NCBI GenBank assembly: GCA_021405315.1
Contig: QWIH01000013.1
Location: 1 to 64,000, forward strand
Direction of reading: 5' to 3'
Length of the DNA stretch: 64,000 nt
Source: Leptolyngbya sp. PLA1
GTDB lineage: Bacteria; Planctomycetota; Phycisphaerae; Phycisphaerales; UBA1924
The translations under genes and the position numbers were made by a program. A model generated the notes under the pieces. It searched no databases, was not told the DNA's origin, and saw only the letters and a program-made list of their open reading frames with translations. Of this stretch, positions 7,858 to 17,006 are shown in pieces; position 1 is the first letter of the stretch; every line of letters begins with the position of its first letter.

Positions 7858-8885
7858 GGGTTCCCCATTGCGTTCACTTCAGCAACGGCCTGCTCCCGGA
7901 GCGCCGCGAGCTTCGCGCGTTCCATTGCCGCCGCGACACCCTTGCTGAGCCGGTGGAGCATGATGAGGAAGAGAATGGTGGCCGCAAGCGGACCAAGCCC
8001 GCAGAGCAGGATGCCCACGGTGTTGAGGATCGGCAGGAGCCAGAGATTTCGGGTGGCCTCCTTGTGAAGCGTGGCATCGGGGACACGCGGTGCCAACGTG
8101 CGGATGTACGCCACCGCCGCGAAGAATCGGCCGGTGGACGCCGCGATGGTCGCGAGCCCGCTGACGGCGACGATCACGAGCCCCATGGAGATCACGGGCG
8201 GCCCGGTGCCGGACATGGCGTTGGCCATCGCGGCCTGCCATCCCGGCACCATGGCGACCACAAAAGCGCCGAGCGTGGCGGCGATCTCGGCGACCAGAAA
8301 GATGCGGAGCCAGTTTCGGGACTTCACGCCGGCGTCCTCGCCGAGTTGGCCGGGATCGGGCCGGGAGAGCAGCCACCAGCCCGCCAGCACCACGATGGAC
8401 CCGAGAAACTCGGTGATGCGGGGGACGACTTCCGTCCAGCGTCCCCCGGTGACGTTGGCGCCGCTCTGCGCGGCGATGCCGAACACCGCGGCGGCGAGAC
8501 CGACGGCGAAACTGAGCCCCATACCGACGAGGGTGCCGATGAAGACGATCCGGGCACCGAGGCGCATGTCGCGGAGGAACTCGGTAGCGGCGAACTCGAG
8601 AAGGTTGCCTCTGAGGGAACGTTCGATGTTGGCGCCGCACTCCGGGCAGGCGCCGGTTGAGACGAGCCCTCGAAGGTCATAGCCGCACGCCAGGCAGGGG
8701 CGCGACTCGGCGAGGACGTGGGGCGCGATCGGGGCATGGACGACGGGCGCGACATCCGGCCGGCTCGTCATGGCCTGGGCGGCGAGTTCCGTGCGGGTGT
8801 GGAAGCGGCTGCACGCGGGGCAAGCCCACCCGCCGGGCTGAGGCGCACCTCGGAATGGCTCGCCGCAGCCGGCGCAGCGGATCAT
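7854..8885 (-). CDS. double zinc-ribbon multi-pass membrane protein (paralogue B)
   Basis: 343 residues. Two zinc ribbons in the cytosolic N-terminus: IRCAGCGEPF with CPAC, then CLACGYDLRGL with CPEC. About six hydrophobic segments follow between residues 100 and 320, with a PDPGQLGE loop near the middle. It starts 3 nt after the methyltransferase stop, and the ribosome site GGGGAG overlaps that stop, so it is expressed in the methyltransferase operon. A sensor or scaffold role is only a guess. Confidence 0.75.
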   Translation of the reverse strand: MIRCAGCGEPFRGAPQPGGWACPACSRFHTRTELAAQAMTSRPDVAPVVHAPIAPHVLAESRPCLACGYDLRGLVSTGACPECGANIERSLRGNLLEFAATEFLRDMRLGARIVFIGTLVGMGLSFAVGLAAAVFGIAAQSGANVTGGRWTEVVPRITEFLGSIVVLAGWWLLSRPDPGQLGEDAGVKSRNWLRIFLVAEIAATLGAFVVAMVPGWQAAMANAMSGTGPPVISMGLVIVAVSGLATIAASTGRFFAAVAYIRTLAPRVPDATLHKEATRNLWLLPILNTVGILLCGLGPLAATILFLIMLHRLSKGVAAAMERAKLAALREQAVAEVNAMGNP

Positions 8886-8888
8886 GCG

Positions 8889-9854
8889 TCACTCCCCGTA
8901 CGGGCAGAAGGCCTTTCGCGCCACGACGGTGATGGTACACGTGGTCAGGTCGTCCCTGGAGAAGTTGAAGGGCGGCGCCATGAGGTGGGGCGGCGGCTCA
9001 TTCTTGATCTTGTTGGTCTGCCACCCGGCGATATCAAACCCGGCCTCGATGACGAACTGCTTGAGTTGGAAGGGCGTCACCTTGTTCAGCGAACTCTTGG
9101 CAAAGCCGGTGGTGAACGCAACGTGCGGAAAAACCTCGCGGAACTCGCCCTGGCAGGTGAGGTGCGCCCAGGGCTGACTGCGCTTGAAGTACGGGCATCG
9201 GGTGCAGTCTTCGGGGGTCAACCTCTTTTCCATCTCGTCGGTCCACGTCCACCAGAGCTTCTCCTTGACCCCGGCCCGGTGCTGGGCGGATGCGGCGCAC
9301 TTGTCCGGTGCGTCCCAGCAGGCGGGTCCCTGGCGGACGATCGCGGGACCGTCGCCGTAGTTCAGGAAGCCGTGGTCGTGCGACCCCACGGGCTGGTAGT
9401 AGTTGTCGTGGTTGGTGATGAACAGCCCCCCCGGCTTCAGCAGCCGCCCGATGAGCGGGAGTTGCCTGGGCAGGTCGAGCATGTGCTCGGTGACGGTGTT
9501 TGCGAAGATGAAGTCAAAGGAACCGTGGCGCGAGGAATCGCCGGCGTAGTCCACGATGCCCATCTTCTCGAAGCGCAGGTTGGGGATATGCCCCATGGCC
9601 TTCTGACAGTCCTCGACCTGGAGCCAGGAGTCGATGGCCTCGCACGCGCCGGCGCCGCGCTCGATGAAGAGGAGCGCGAAGATGCCCGCGCCGCACTCCC
9701 AGTCCAGCACGCGCTTGCCCGCGAGGTCCGCGGGCTTCAGGTGGCCCTGCGCCATCAGGCGGTCGAGCTGCGCCGTGTAGCGCTCGTACATGTGTGCGAG
9801 GCCGGGGGCCTTCTCCAGAACCTCGCGGGCGATGGGGCTGTTGAGAACGGGCAT
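8889..9854 (-). CDS. class I SAM-dependent methyltransferase
   Basis: 321 residues from an ATG behind AAGGAG. Motif I is VLDWECGAGIFALL (about 63-76), slightly divergent from the usual GxGxG; an acidic strand end follows, and FDFIFANTVTEH gives the motif IV region typical of methyltransferase domain type 11/23. The C-terminal half contains a CTRCPYFKRSQPW cysteine segment. Substrate unknown. First gene of an operon with two zinc-ribbon membrane proteins. A TAGACT box at 9877-9882 sits just inside the gap to the phosphatase gene. Confidence 0.8.
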   Translation of the reverse strand: MPVLNSPIAREVLEKAPGLAHMYERYTAQLDRLMAQGHLKPADLAGKRVLDWECGAGIFALLFIERGAGACEAIDSWLQVEDCQKAMGHIPNLRFEKMGIVDYAGDSSRHGSFDFIFANTVTEHMLDLPRQLPLIGRLLKPGGLFITNHDNYYQPVGSHDHGFLNYGDGPAIVRQGPACWDAPDKCAASAQHRAGVKEKLWWTWTDEMEKRLTPEDCTRCPYFKRSQPWAHLTCQGEFREVFPHVAFTTGFAKSSLNKVTPFQLKQFVIEAGFDIAGWQTNKIKNEPPPHLMAPPFNFSRDDLTTCTITVVARKAFCPYGE

Positions 9855-9876
9855 GGTCGCTCCTTGTTGAGCGACC

Positions 9877-9882
9877 AGTCTA
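9877..9882 (-). promoter_or_regulatory. -10 box TAGACT of methyltransferase operon
   Basis: TAGACT on the minus strand 22 nt before ATG 9854, with AAGGAG between them. It separates this operon from the upstream phosphatase gene. Confidence 0.4.
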
Positions 9883-9888
9883 GAGCGA

Positions 9889-11019
9889 TCAGGGCCGGGC
9901 CGTCGGACGCGGTCCCAGGACCTCCGCAATCCGGCCCGCGGCCCTTGGCTGGGCGCTGCTGAAGTCCAGTCCCGCCGTCGCCGCGAGCGTCGCCGCGAAC
10001 TGCGACTGCGTGATGGGCTCGACGTTGGTCCGCTCCCCCAGGGGCTGGATGCCGGGGCCGAGGATGGCCATCCAGATATGCTCGGAGCCGGGCGTGGCGC
10101 CGTTGTGATCCCCCCAGGCTCGGTCCTTCAGGAACAGGTCGCCACGCCCGTGGTCGCACGTGATCATGAGCGTGGTCCTGCCCGCGTACTGCGCATCGGA
10201 CTGCAGGAACTCCCACAGGCGGCGGAGATAGGCGTCGGCCTGGTGGGCCGCGTCGAGGTACCGGGCGTAGTCATATTCGTGCGCCCACTCGTCGGTCTCG
10301 CCCATGCCCAGGAAGAGCGCGCGGGGCCTGTTCACCTTCACCCACTCCAGCGCCGTGTTCACGGTGAGCGCGTCGAACGCCACGCCGGGCCAGCGATACG
10401 GCACCTCGGTGCGCAGCCGGTTCAGCACAGCGAGTTCCGGCGAGCCCGTGCCGGCGGTGAAGGCACCGTTGCCGTCGTCCACCGGGAAGCCGCAGGTTTC
10501 CGCGCGGAAGATGAACCGGAAGGTCTGCCACGACCCGAACGCCGCCGCCGTCCCCCGGAAGGCCTCCTGCTGGTTCAGGAACTCCAGCACGGTGGGGTTG
10601 GGGTTCACGATGTGGCGGTTGTCCTTGATGACCGGCTCCGCCACGCCGCAGAGTGCTTCGGCGTATCCGGGGTAGGAGACCCCACGCCCGTTGGTGATGT
10701 CCGCGGTGCTGCCCTTGTAGCGGTTGCCGAAGATCTGGCCTTCCTTCGCGACGACGGACCAGAGGAAGGGCATGAGAGTCTCGCGGCGTTCCTCGGGCGT
10801 GCCGCGGTGCCAGCGTGCGAGCAGCGGCTCGGGCTTCTCGACCTTGCCGACGGCGTTGGTCATGTACCTCTCATCGGCGCCGGTGAAGACCTCTTGCCAG
10901 CGGAGGCCGTCGATCATGACGAGGACGAGGTTCTCCGCCGGCTGGGAGGCGGGCTGCGCCTGTGCAACGTGAGCGGAGCAGGAGACCGCCGCGATGAGAA
11001 GGAGATTGCGAAGGGCCAT
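9889..11019 (-). CDS. exported alkaline-phosphatase-fold hydrolase
   Basis: 376 residues with an N-terminal signal peptide ending around AQA. The alkaline phosphatase/phosphodiesterase metal site can be read in order: VMIDGLRW (Asp), VSYPGYAEAL (Ser as probable nucleophile), ETDEWAHEYDY (Asp and His), ITCDHGRGD (Asp-His), SEHIWMA (His). Likely a periplasmic phosphomonoesterase, phosphodiesterase or sulfatase-like enzyme; the substrate cannot be fixed. ATG 11019 follows a TATACT box by 6 nt without a ribosome site. Confidence 0.85.
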   Translation of the reverse strand: MALRNLLLIAAVSCSAHVAQAQPASQPAENLVLVMIDGLRWQEVFTGADERYMTNAVGKVEKPEPLLARWHRGTPEERRETLMPFLWSVVAKEGQIFGNRYKGSTADITNGRGVSYPGYAEALCGVAEPVIKDNRHIVNPNPTVLEFLNQQEAFRGTAAAFGSWQTFRFIFRAETCGFPVDDGNGAFTAGTGSPELAVLNRLRTEVPYRWPGVAFDALTVNTALEWVKVNRPRALFLGMGETDEWAHEYDYARYLDAAHQADAYLRRLWEFLQSDAQYAGRTTLMITCDHGRGDLFLKDRAWGDHNGATPGSEHIWMAILGPGIQPLGERTNVEPITQSQFAATLAATAGLDFSSAQPRAAGRIAEVLGPRPTARP

Positions 11020-11025
11020 GGCGCG

Positions 11026-11031
11026 AGTATA
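11026..11031 (-). promoter_or_regulatory. -10 box TATACT, leaderless phosphatase gene
   Basis: Near-consensus TATACT ends 6 nt before ATG 11019. It touches the base of the hairpin that ends the upstream lectin gene. Confidence 0.55.
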
Positions 11032-11059
11032 CAGGCCGCCCCGAGGTGGGACGGCCTGT
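11031..11059 (-). terminator. hairpin after lectin gene, no U-tract
   Basis: Twelve-pair stem (one G-U on the minus strand) with a 5-nt loop, 33 nt beyond the stop of the lectin gene. No T-run follows, so it may act as a weak terminator or RNA end-protector. Its arms match the terminator at 36262-36288. Confidence 0.5.
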
Positions 11060-11091
11060 CGTGCGTGAATCAGAGGGTTGAAGAGGTGACC

Positions 11092-12900
11092 TCAGGGGCA
11101 CCCACCGCCACCGATGGCGTTGATGAGTGCGGCGACGTCGTCCTGATCGACGTTGCCGTCCTGGTTGAAGTCGGGGTCGATGCCGGAGGGGTTGTCGCCG
11201 CCGCCGACGACGTTGATGAGGTAGAGCACGTCGTCCTGATCGACGTTGCCGTCCTGGTTGAGGTCGGGGTCGCAGGAGGGGTTGACGGTGAGGTAGAAGC
11301 CGCTCCCGACACCGCTGCAGTTGTTGCCCACGCTGTAGTCCCACTGGCCGGCGTGCTCGGGGCCGACGGCGAGGATGACCAGCGTGTCGGAGTCGGAGCC
11401 GATGATGTTGCCATCGTCGAAGACCTGATCGCCGTTGAGGAACCAGCTGTAGGTGAGGGGCATGCTGCCGGAGCCGGTGAAGTGGAACTCGACGAGATCA
11501 CCGGGGTTGGCGGACTGATCGAAGATGAAGGAAAGCAGGTCGGTGTTGAGGCAGCCCTGGGAGTTGCCGAACCGCCAGGTAAGGATGTCCTGGTTCGCGA
11601 AGACGGCGCCGGTGCCGCCGGTGAAGCCGACCCACGCGGCCTCGCCATCGCTCATGTCGGCGAAGTCGACGTTGGCCTCGGCGATGGGCAGGCCGTCCAC
11701 GGCGACGCGGAGAACCCGGCCGTCATAGGCGATGACGGCGCGGTGCACCTCGTTGTCGTTGATGTCAAAGGGCAGCACGCCCAGGCTGAGCGAGTCCGCG
11801 TCGTCGGCGCTGTTGGGGTCGCCGAATCGGGTCTGGATGCTCACGTGGTCCGCGGGGGCTTCGACTCCGGTGAAGGAGAATGTGTCGAACTCGACCGCGA
11901 GACTGCGGGAGATGCCCGTGGGCCCGTTGGTGGCATACCCCAGGCCAGAGCCGCCCGCGCCGAGGGCACCGGTACCGGAGTCCTGAACCACAAACGCGAA
12001 GCCGTCGGCCTGGCCGTCAAGCCGGAACTCAAAGGTCGTGACCCAGGGCTCTACCACGATCCGCTTCTGCAGGTTCCACGCGGCGCCGGCCTGCCCTGAG
12101 ACGGCTTGCGTCAGCCGCAGCGCGCCGCCCTGGAAGGTGGCGTCACCCACCGGGAAGGCGTCGTCGAGGGTCGAGAAGGAATCGACGTTGATTCCCAACT
12201 CGCCGAAGGCCCAGTCGGTGATGATCTGGGCTGCGAACGCTCCCCCCGTGGAGGCGGTGAACCCGGCGACGGCGCAGCCGCCGGACGAAACGATGTCTTG
12301 GGTGAACGCGATGGGCTGGGTGAAGAGCAGCAGGCCGTCGACATAGACCGAGAGGTCGGTGCCGTCGTACATGACGCGGGCGCGGTGAGGCAGGTTGTCG
12401 TTGATGTCGAAGGGGAGGACCGCGGCGACGATCGAAGACCCGTCGCCGGAGCTGTTGGGCGAGCCGAAGTTGGACTGCACGCTCACATGGTCTTCGGGGA
12501 TCTCACCGCCGAACGCGAACGTGTCGAACTCGATGGCGAGTGACCGCTCGAGCCCGTCGTAGCCCAGGCAGGAACCGCCGCAGGTGCCGCTGGTCCAGGC
12601 GTCGACATCCTGAAACACGAGCGCGAATCCGTCGGACTGGCCGTCGAGCCTGAACGTGAACTCCGTGAACCAGGCATCGGTCAGCTTGGGCTTGAAGGGT
12701 GCGAACCAGGCCGCGCCGACCTGATCGGGCGCGGCGGGGGTGAGGTGCAGTTCGTCGCCGACGATCTGTGCCGAGCCCAGCAGCCGGATGTCCGGCCTTC
12801 CGGCAAACCCGGGAAAACCGAAGGCACCCTCGTAGCAGGTCTGTCCGAGGACGGGGGCAGCGAGCAGGAGCGACGCGAGCGCGAATGAACTGCGAGTCAT
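11092..12900 (-). CDS. exported tandem L-type lectin protein with dockerin tail
   Basis: 602 residues; signal peptide to about residue 19 (ending LGQ). Two homologous L-type (legume) lectin-like domains occupy about 20-230 and 235-450; each carries the pair FRLDGQSDGFALVFQD / FRLDGQADGFAFVVQD, then RSLAIEFDTF / RSLAVEFDTF and a DHVS(V/I)Q strand. An Ig-like segment follows (about 455-540, with AGQWDYSV), then the 60-residue dockerin-like pair (11092-11274) ending GGCP. Probably a surface or secreted carbohydrate-binding protein. ATG lies behind GGAGGG. Confidence 0.85.
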   Translation of the reverse strand: MTRSSFALASLLLAAPVLGQTCYEGAFGFPGFAGRPDIRLLGSAQIVGDELHLTPAAPDQVGAAWFAPFKPKLTDAWFTEFTFRLDGQSDGFALVFQDVDAWTSGTCGGSCLGYDGLERSLAIEFDTFAFGGEIPEDHVSVQSNFGSPNSSGDGSSIVAAVLPFDINDNLPHRARVMYDGTDLSVYVDGLLLFTQPIAFTQDIVSSGGCAVAGFTASTGGAFAAQIITDWAFGELGINVDSFSTLDDAFPVGDATFQGGALRLTQAVSGQAGAAWNLQKRIVVEPWVTTFEFRLDGQADGFAFVVQDSGTGALGAGGSGLGYATNGPTGISRSLAVEFDTFSFTGVEAPADHVSIQTRFGDPNSADDADSLSLGVLPFDINDNEVHRAVIAYDGRVLRVAVDGLPIAEANVDFADMSDGEAAWVGFTGGTGAVFANQDILTWRFGNSQGCLNTDLLSFIFDQSANPGDLVEFHFTGSGSMPLTYSWFLNGDQVFDDGNIIGSDSDTLVILAVGPEHAGQWDYSVGNNCSGVGSGFYLTVNPSCDPDLNQDGNVDQDDVLYLINVVGGGDNPSGIDPDFNQDGNVDQDDVAALINAIGGGGCP

Positions 12901-12987
12901 GGATCCCTCCGGGAATGGGGCGAGGCAAGAGCCTTAGCCCGCCCGGAGGGGGGTTCTGACAAAAATCGTCGGGGAAACCGGAGGAGC

Positions 12988-14028
12988 CTAGGGGCAGGGG
13001 CCGCCCGCGATGACTCCGATGAGGGCGGCGATGTCGTCCTGGTCGGCGTTACCGTCCCGGTTGAAGTCCGGGTCGATGCCGGTGGGGTTTTCGCCGCCGC
13101 CCACCACGGAAACGAGGTAGGCCACATCGTCCTGGTCGGCGTTGCCGTCCTGGTTGAGGTCTGGGTCGCAGGGGAAGCCGACGTATCGAACGGCGACGGC
13201 GGACCCCGGGAGAAGCTCAAAGCCCGGCGCATCAAGCGCGTCGAACGCGCCATTCGGCAGGAACGTGATGAGCGTAAACGGCTGGCCAATCGAGGGTACA
13301 AATCCCGGCGCGAGGCGAACGCGCAGCGTGCCCGCGCGGATGCTGGGGAACGAGACCTGCAGACGGTCCGCCTGTGCGAAGGCGGGCCCCGCGATATCGA
13401 ACTCCAGCACGCTGGAAGGGCCGAGGATGAGGCGGTCGACCTGGATCTCGCCGATGGCGCCCGGGCCGACGCCGGGCGCGAGCGTGCCCTGGAGGGTGAG
13501 GTCCGCCTGCACGGCGCCGCGGCCTTCCAGCCGGATGCCGGGCGCGGTCGTCACCGGTCGGCCCGAGGCGCGGATCACCGCGAAAGGCAGCACGAGTTGC
13601 GGGTGCGCGTTCAGCACGACGCGGCCCGTGCCCTCGAAGAGGACGAACGGCGGCACGAATGCCTCGACCGCGGCAGGGCTGCCGAACACCGCGTCGCCGA
13701 TGCGGAGCACGCCGTCCACTCGGTGCGTGGTGCCGTGGAGTTGGAGCGTCTCGCCCCCGCGAAGGGCGAGGGTGGCGTCGGGGTTGAGCAGAGAGAACCG
13801 GGAGCAGTACGCCACGCCCGTGCTGAACCCGACGGTGTACTGGCCGGGGACCGAGATGTCCACCACGCTGGTCTGGTTGGGAACGGAGGGGGGGCCCCAG
13901 TTCGTGGGCGTGCACCAGCAGCCGCCGGCGGGGTTCACCCAGAGGTGCGTCTGAGCCTGGGCGATTGAGGCCCCGCCCGCGGCGAGCGCCAGGGCGAGCA
14001 CACGACACGATGGACGGTCTGCAAGCAC
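12988..14028 (-). CDS. exported beta-rich protein with dockerin tail
   Basis: 346 residues using GTG 14028 behind GGGAGC; an ATG at 14076 is open but would place 16 residues before the signal peptide (cleavage near AQAQ). The body begins WVNPAGGCWCTPTNWG, a pattern seen in exported beta-helix/autotransporter-like repeat proteins, and continues as beta-strand-rich sequence with no catalytic motif. The last 60 residues (12988-13170) are the dockerin-like pair, here with two NADQDD loops, ending GGPCP. Probably a cell-surface structural or adhesive protein. Confidence 0.78.
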   Translation of the reverse strand: MLADRPSCRVLALALAAGGASIAQAQTHLWVNPAGGCWCTPTNWGPPSVPNQTSVVDISVPGQYTVGFSTGVAYCSRFSLLNPDATLALRGGETLQLHGTTHRVDGVLRIGDAVFGSPAAVEAFVPPFVLFEGTGRVVLNAHPQLVLPFAVIRASGRPVTTAPGIRLEGRGAVQADLTLQGTLAPGVGPGAIGEIQVDRLILGPSSVLEFDIAGPAFAQADRLQVSFPSIRAGTLRVRLAPGFVPSIGQPFTLITFLPNGAFDALDAPGFELLPGSAVAVRYVGFPCDPDLNQDGNADQDDVAYLVSVVGGGENPTGIDPDFNRDGNADQDDIAALIGVIAGGPCP

Positions 14029-14115
14029 GGAGGGGCTCCCCGGGGTTCGTGAATCCGAGCTCGGATTGTCCCACAAACGCCCGGGTTTGCAAGCCCCGGC
14101 GAACGGAGCCGGACG

Positions 14116-16848
14116 CTAGTTCCCTGCCGTCGCGGGCGGGTTCTCGGGCTCCGGGGAGGGGCCATCGACATCCCGCGGGACGCGGGCCGCGGCGACGACA
14201 GTGTCGCCCTCGTTCAGGGAGGCCACGCGGACGCCCATGGCACCCCGGCCGCACTCGCGGATCTCGGACGCGGGGATGCGTACGAGCTGGCCGAGCTTGG
14301 TGACGATCACCACGTCGTCCTCCGCCCTGACGCTGAGCGCCGCGACCGACCTGCCGTTGCGCTCGCCGGTGGCGATGTCAACGCGGCCCTTGCCCCCGCG
14401 GGACTGGCTTCGCATCTTGCCGCTCTCGGGCTGCACGCGGTACTCGTCGATGGGCGTGCGCTTGCCGAAGCCCTTCTCGCAGATGGTGAGGAGCCCGATG
14501 GCGGGGTCGGCGGTGGTGGTGTCCCCCGCGGCGTCCTGGAGCATGGGGATGCTGACCACGCCGATGACCTCGTCGTTGTCGGCGAGCTCGATGCCCTTGA
14601 CACCGGCGGCGGCGCGGCCCATGTCTCTCGCGTCCTGCTCGCTGAAGCGGATGGCCATGCCCTCCGCCGTCGCCAGCAGGATGTCGTCCATCCCGCCCGT
14701 GAGGGTGACATTGAGGAGCGAGTCGCCCTCCTTCAGGCCGACGGCGATGAGTCCGGCGCTGCTGACGTTCGCGTAGGCCTTGAGCGCGGTCCGCTTCACG
14801 ATGCCGCCCTTGCTGACGAAGGTCAGGAAGTGGCTGCCGGCCTCGAAGTTGCCGATGGAGAGGTACGCGCAGGTCTTTTCGCCGGGGCGGAGCTCGATGA
14901 GGTTGACGATGTTCCGCCCGACGCTGGTGCGGGACATCTCGGGGATCTGGTAGACCTTGATGCGGAAGACCCGGCCGGTGTTCGTGAAGCAGAGCAGGTG
15001 ATCGTGGGTGCTGGCCAGCAGCACATGCTCGATGAAGTCGTCATCGCGGGCATCGCCGGCGCGGATGCCCTTGCCGCCCCGGCCCTGCTGGCGGTAGGTG
15101 TCCAGCGGGACGCGCTTCACGTAGCCCTGGTGGCTGATGGTGACCGCGACGTCCTCGACGGGGATCAGGTCCTCGACGAGGATGTCGGTGTCCGCATCCT
15201 CGATGACGGTCAGGCGGGGCGAGTCGTAGCGGGCGCGCATCTCATCGCACTCGGCGCGGATGATGCCGAGCACGCGCGCGGGGCTCGCGAGGATTCCCTC
15301 GTAGTCTTCGATGTCCGCGACGACCTTTGCGTACTCCGCGACCAGCCTGGTGATCTCCAGCCCGACGAGCTGGATGAGCCTCATGGCACCGATGGTTTCC
15401 GCCTGCACGCGGGTCAGCACCACCCCGCCGGAGGTCCTGGCGGCGCGGACGCGGGCGACCAGCGACGCCGGCAGTTCCTTCATGTGCGGGTGATCGTCGG
15501 GGATCCTGAACCCACGAGCCATGAGCCGCTCGATGGCCTCTTCGCGGGTCTCGCTCTCGCGGATCTCGCGGATCACCTCGTCGATGTCGCAGACCGCGTA
15601 GATCATGCCCTCCAGCACGTGGGCCCGCTTCTTGGCCTCGCTGAGCAGGTGCGTGGTCTTGCGCCGCGTCACGTCGATGCGGTGATCGATGTAGATCCCC
15701 AGCATCTCGGGGAGCGAGAGCGTGCGCGGCTGGCGGTTCACGAGCGAGATGTTGATCATCGAGAAGGTCTGCTGCAGGGGCGTGAACTCGCAGAGTTGCT
15801 TCTCGACCACGCGGGGGTCGGCGCCCTTCTTGAGCTCGATCACCACGCGCGTCTGGGCCTCCCGGCCGGACTCGTTGCGGACGTCGGCGACGTCGAGCAC
15901 GCGCTCTTCCTTCACCGCCGCCACGATCCACTCGACGAGGTTGTTCTGCGCGAGCATGAAGGGGATGGAGTCGATGACGACCTGCTGGCGACCGCCGGCG
16001 AGGTCTTCCACGTGGGTGGTTCCCCGGAGGGTGACTTTTCCTCGCCCGGAGAGGTACGACTCGATGATGCCGCGCTTCCCGGCGAGCACGCCGCCGGTGG
16101 GGAAGTCCGGCCCCTTGATGCCGCGCCGGACGACGGCGCCGGAGGCGTCGGTCACGTCCTGCATCAACTCCTCGACCGGCAGGCCCGACCTGCCCGCCAG
16201 GCGCGCGTCGATGGTCCGGATGATCGAGTCGAAGACCTCCGTGGGGTTCTGAGGGCAGAGGCTGGTCGCCATGCCCACGGCGATGCCGATCCCGCCGTTG
16301 ATCAGCAGGTTGGGGAACTTGCCGGGCAGGACCACGGGCTCCATCAGGCGGTCGTCGTAGTTGGGCTGGAAGTCGACGGTGCCCAGGTTGAGGTCCGCGA
16401 GCATGTCCACCGCCGCGGCGGTCATGCGGGCCTCGGTGTACCGCATCGCCGCGGGCGGGTCGCCCTCGATCGAACCGAAGTTGCCCTGCGGGTCGATGAG
16501 GGGCGTGCGCATGCGCCACTTCTGGGCCATGTTGACCAGCGTCGGGTAGATCACGCTCTCGCCGTGCGGGTGATAATCGCCCGAGGTGTTGCCGGCGATC
16601 TTCGCGCACTTGAGGTGCTTGCGCCCCGGCCGGAGGTTCAGGTCGTTCATCGCGATGAGGATGCGTCGCTGGCTGGGCTTGAGCCCGTCGCGCGCGTCCG
16701 GGAGCGCACGATCCATGATCGTGCTCATCGCGTAGGTGAGGTACGAGTCCTTGAGCTCCCGCTGGATGTCCTGCTCGACCACGCGCGACTGCGGGGCGCC
16801 GCCCTCCGGGTCCGGGCTCAGGCGAATGGCGTCGTCGTGCTCGGGCAT
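14116..16848 (-). CDS. gyrA: DNA gyrase subunit A
   Basis: 910 residues. Starts within [20 protein letters not shown], then [16 protein letters not shown], the quinolone-pocket region [14 protein letters not shown], and the catalytic tyrosine in [12 protein letters not shown] GyrA-box variant QQGRGGKGI precedes the C-terminal DNA-wrapping propeller, supporting gyrase over topoisomerase IV. It works with GyrB to introduce negative supercoils. The propeller seems complete but has a short tail. ATG 16848 was chosen for family-like length; upstream in-frame codons overlap the promoter region. gyrB is not in the window. Confidence 0.97.
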   Translation of the reverse strand: MPEHDDAIRLSPDPEGGAPQSRVVEQDIQRELKDSYLTYAMSTIMDRALPDARDGLKPSQRRILIAMNDLNLRPGRKHLKCAKIAGNTSGDYHPHGESVIYPTLVNMAQKWRMRTPLIDPQGNFGSIEGDPPAAMRYTEARMTAAAVDMLADLNLGTVDFQPNYDDRLMEPVVLPGKFPNLLINGGIGIAVGMATSLCPQNPTEVFDSIIRTIDARLAGRSGLPVEELMQDVTDASGAVVRRGIKGPDFPTGGVLAGKRGIIESYLSGRGKVTLRGTTHVEDLAGGRQQVVIDSIPFMLAQNNLVEWIVAAVKEERVLDVADVRNESGREAQTRVVIELKKGADPRVVEKQLCEFTPLQQTFSMINISLVNRQPRTLSLPEMLGIYIDHRIDVTRRKTTHLLSEAKKRAHVLEGMIYAVCDIDEVIREIRESETREEAIERLMARGFRIPDDHPHMKELPASLVARVRAARTSGGVVLTRVQAETIGAMRLIQLVGLEITRLVAEYAKVVADIEDYEGILASPARVLGIIRAECDEMRARYDSPRLTVIEDADTDILVEDLIPVEDVAVTISHQGYVKRVPLDTYRQQGRGGKGIRAGDARDDDFIEHVLLASTHDHLLCFTNTGRVFRIKVYQIPEMSRTSVGRNIVNLIELRPGEKTCAYLSIGNFEAGSHFLTFVSKGGIVKRTALKAYANVSSAGLIAVGLKEGDSLLNVTLTGGMDDILLATAEGMAIRFSEQDARDMGRAAAGVKGIELADNDEVIGVVSIPMLQDAAGDTTTADPAIGLLTICEKGFGKRTPIDEYRVQPESGKMRSQSRGGKGRVDIATGERNGRSVAALSVRAEDDVVIVTKLGQLVRIPASEIRECGRGAMGVRVASLNEGDTVVAAARVPRDVDGPSPEPENPPATAGN

Positions 16849-16940
16849 GGGCGTCGCACTCCTTGCTCGCCGGCCGGTCCGAGACCGCCCCGAAAGGGGC
16901 GAAAAACCCCGCCGGAACGGGCCCGAAAAGGCCGTCCGCA

Positions 16941-16946
16941 ATCATA
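16941..16946 (-). promoter_or_regulatory. -10 box TATGAT upstream of gyrA
   Basis: TATGAT on the minus strand, about 93 nt before the gyrA ATG. The implied leader contains a 6-bp GC hairpin at 16886-16901. No clear -35. Confidence 0.4.
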
Positions 16947-17006
16947 GCGATCCCCCCGGCTCTGGGCCGGTTTTGACGCCCGTTCAGACGCCAGATCTCG
17001 CCCCGT

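Noticed and set aside
16886-16913. Attenuator-like alternating hairpins in the gyrA leader
   Set aside because: One 6-bp GC hairpin is clear, but the competing fold is only 4 bp and no leader peptide is present, so it is not listed as a regulator.
14830-16947. 705-codon plus-strand frame opposite gyrA
   Set aside because: Long antisense frames are expected at about 70% GC; gyrA on the other strand is unambiguous.
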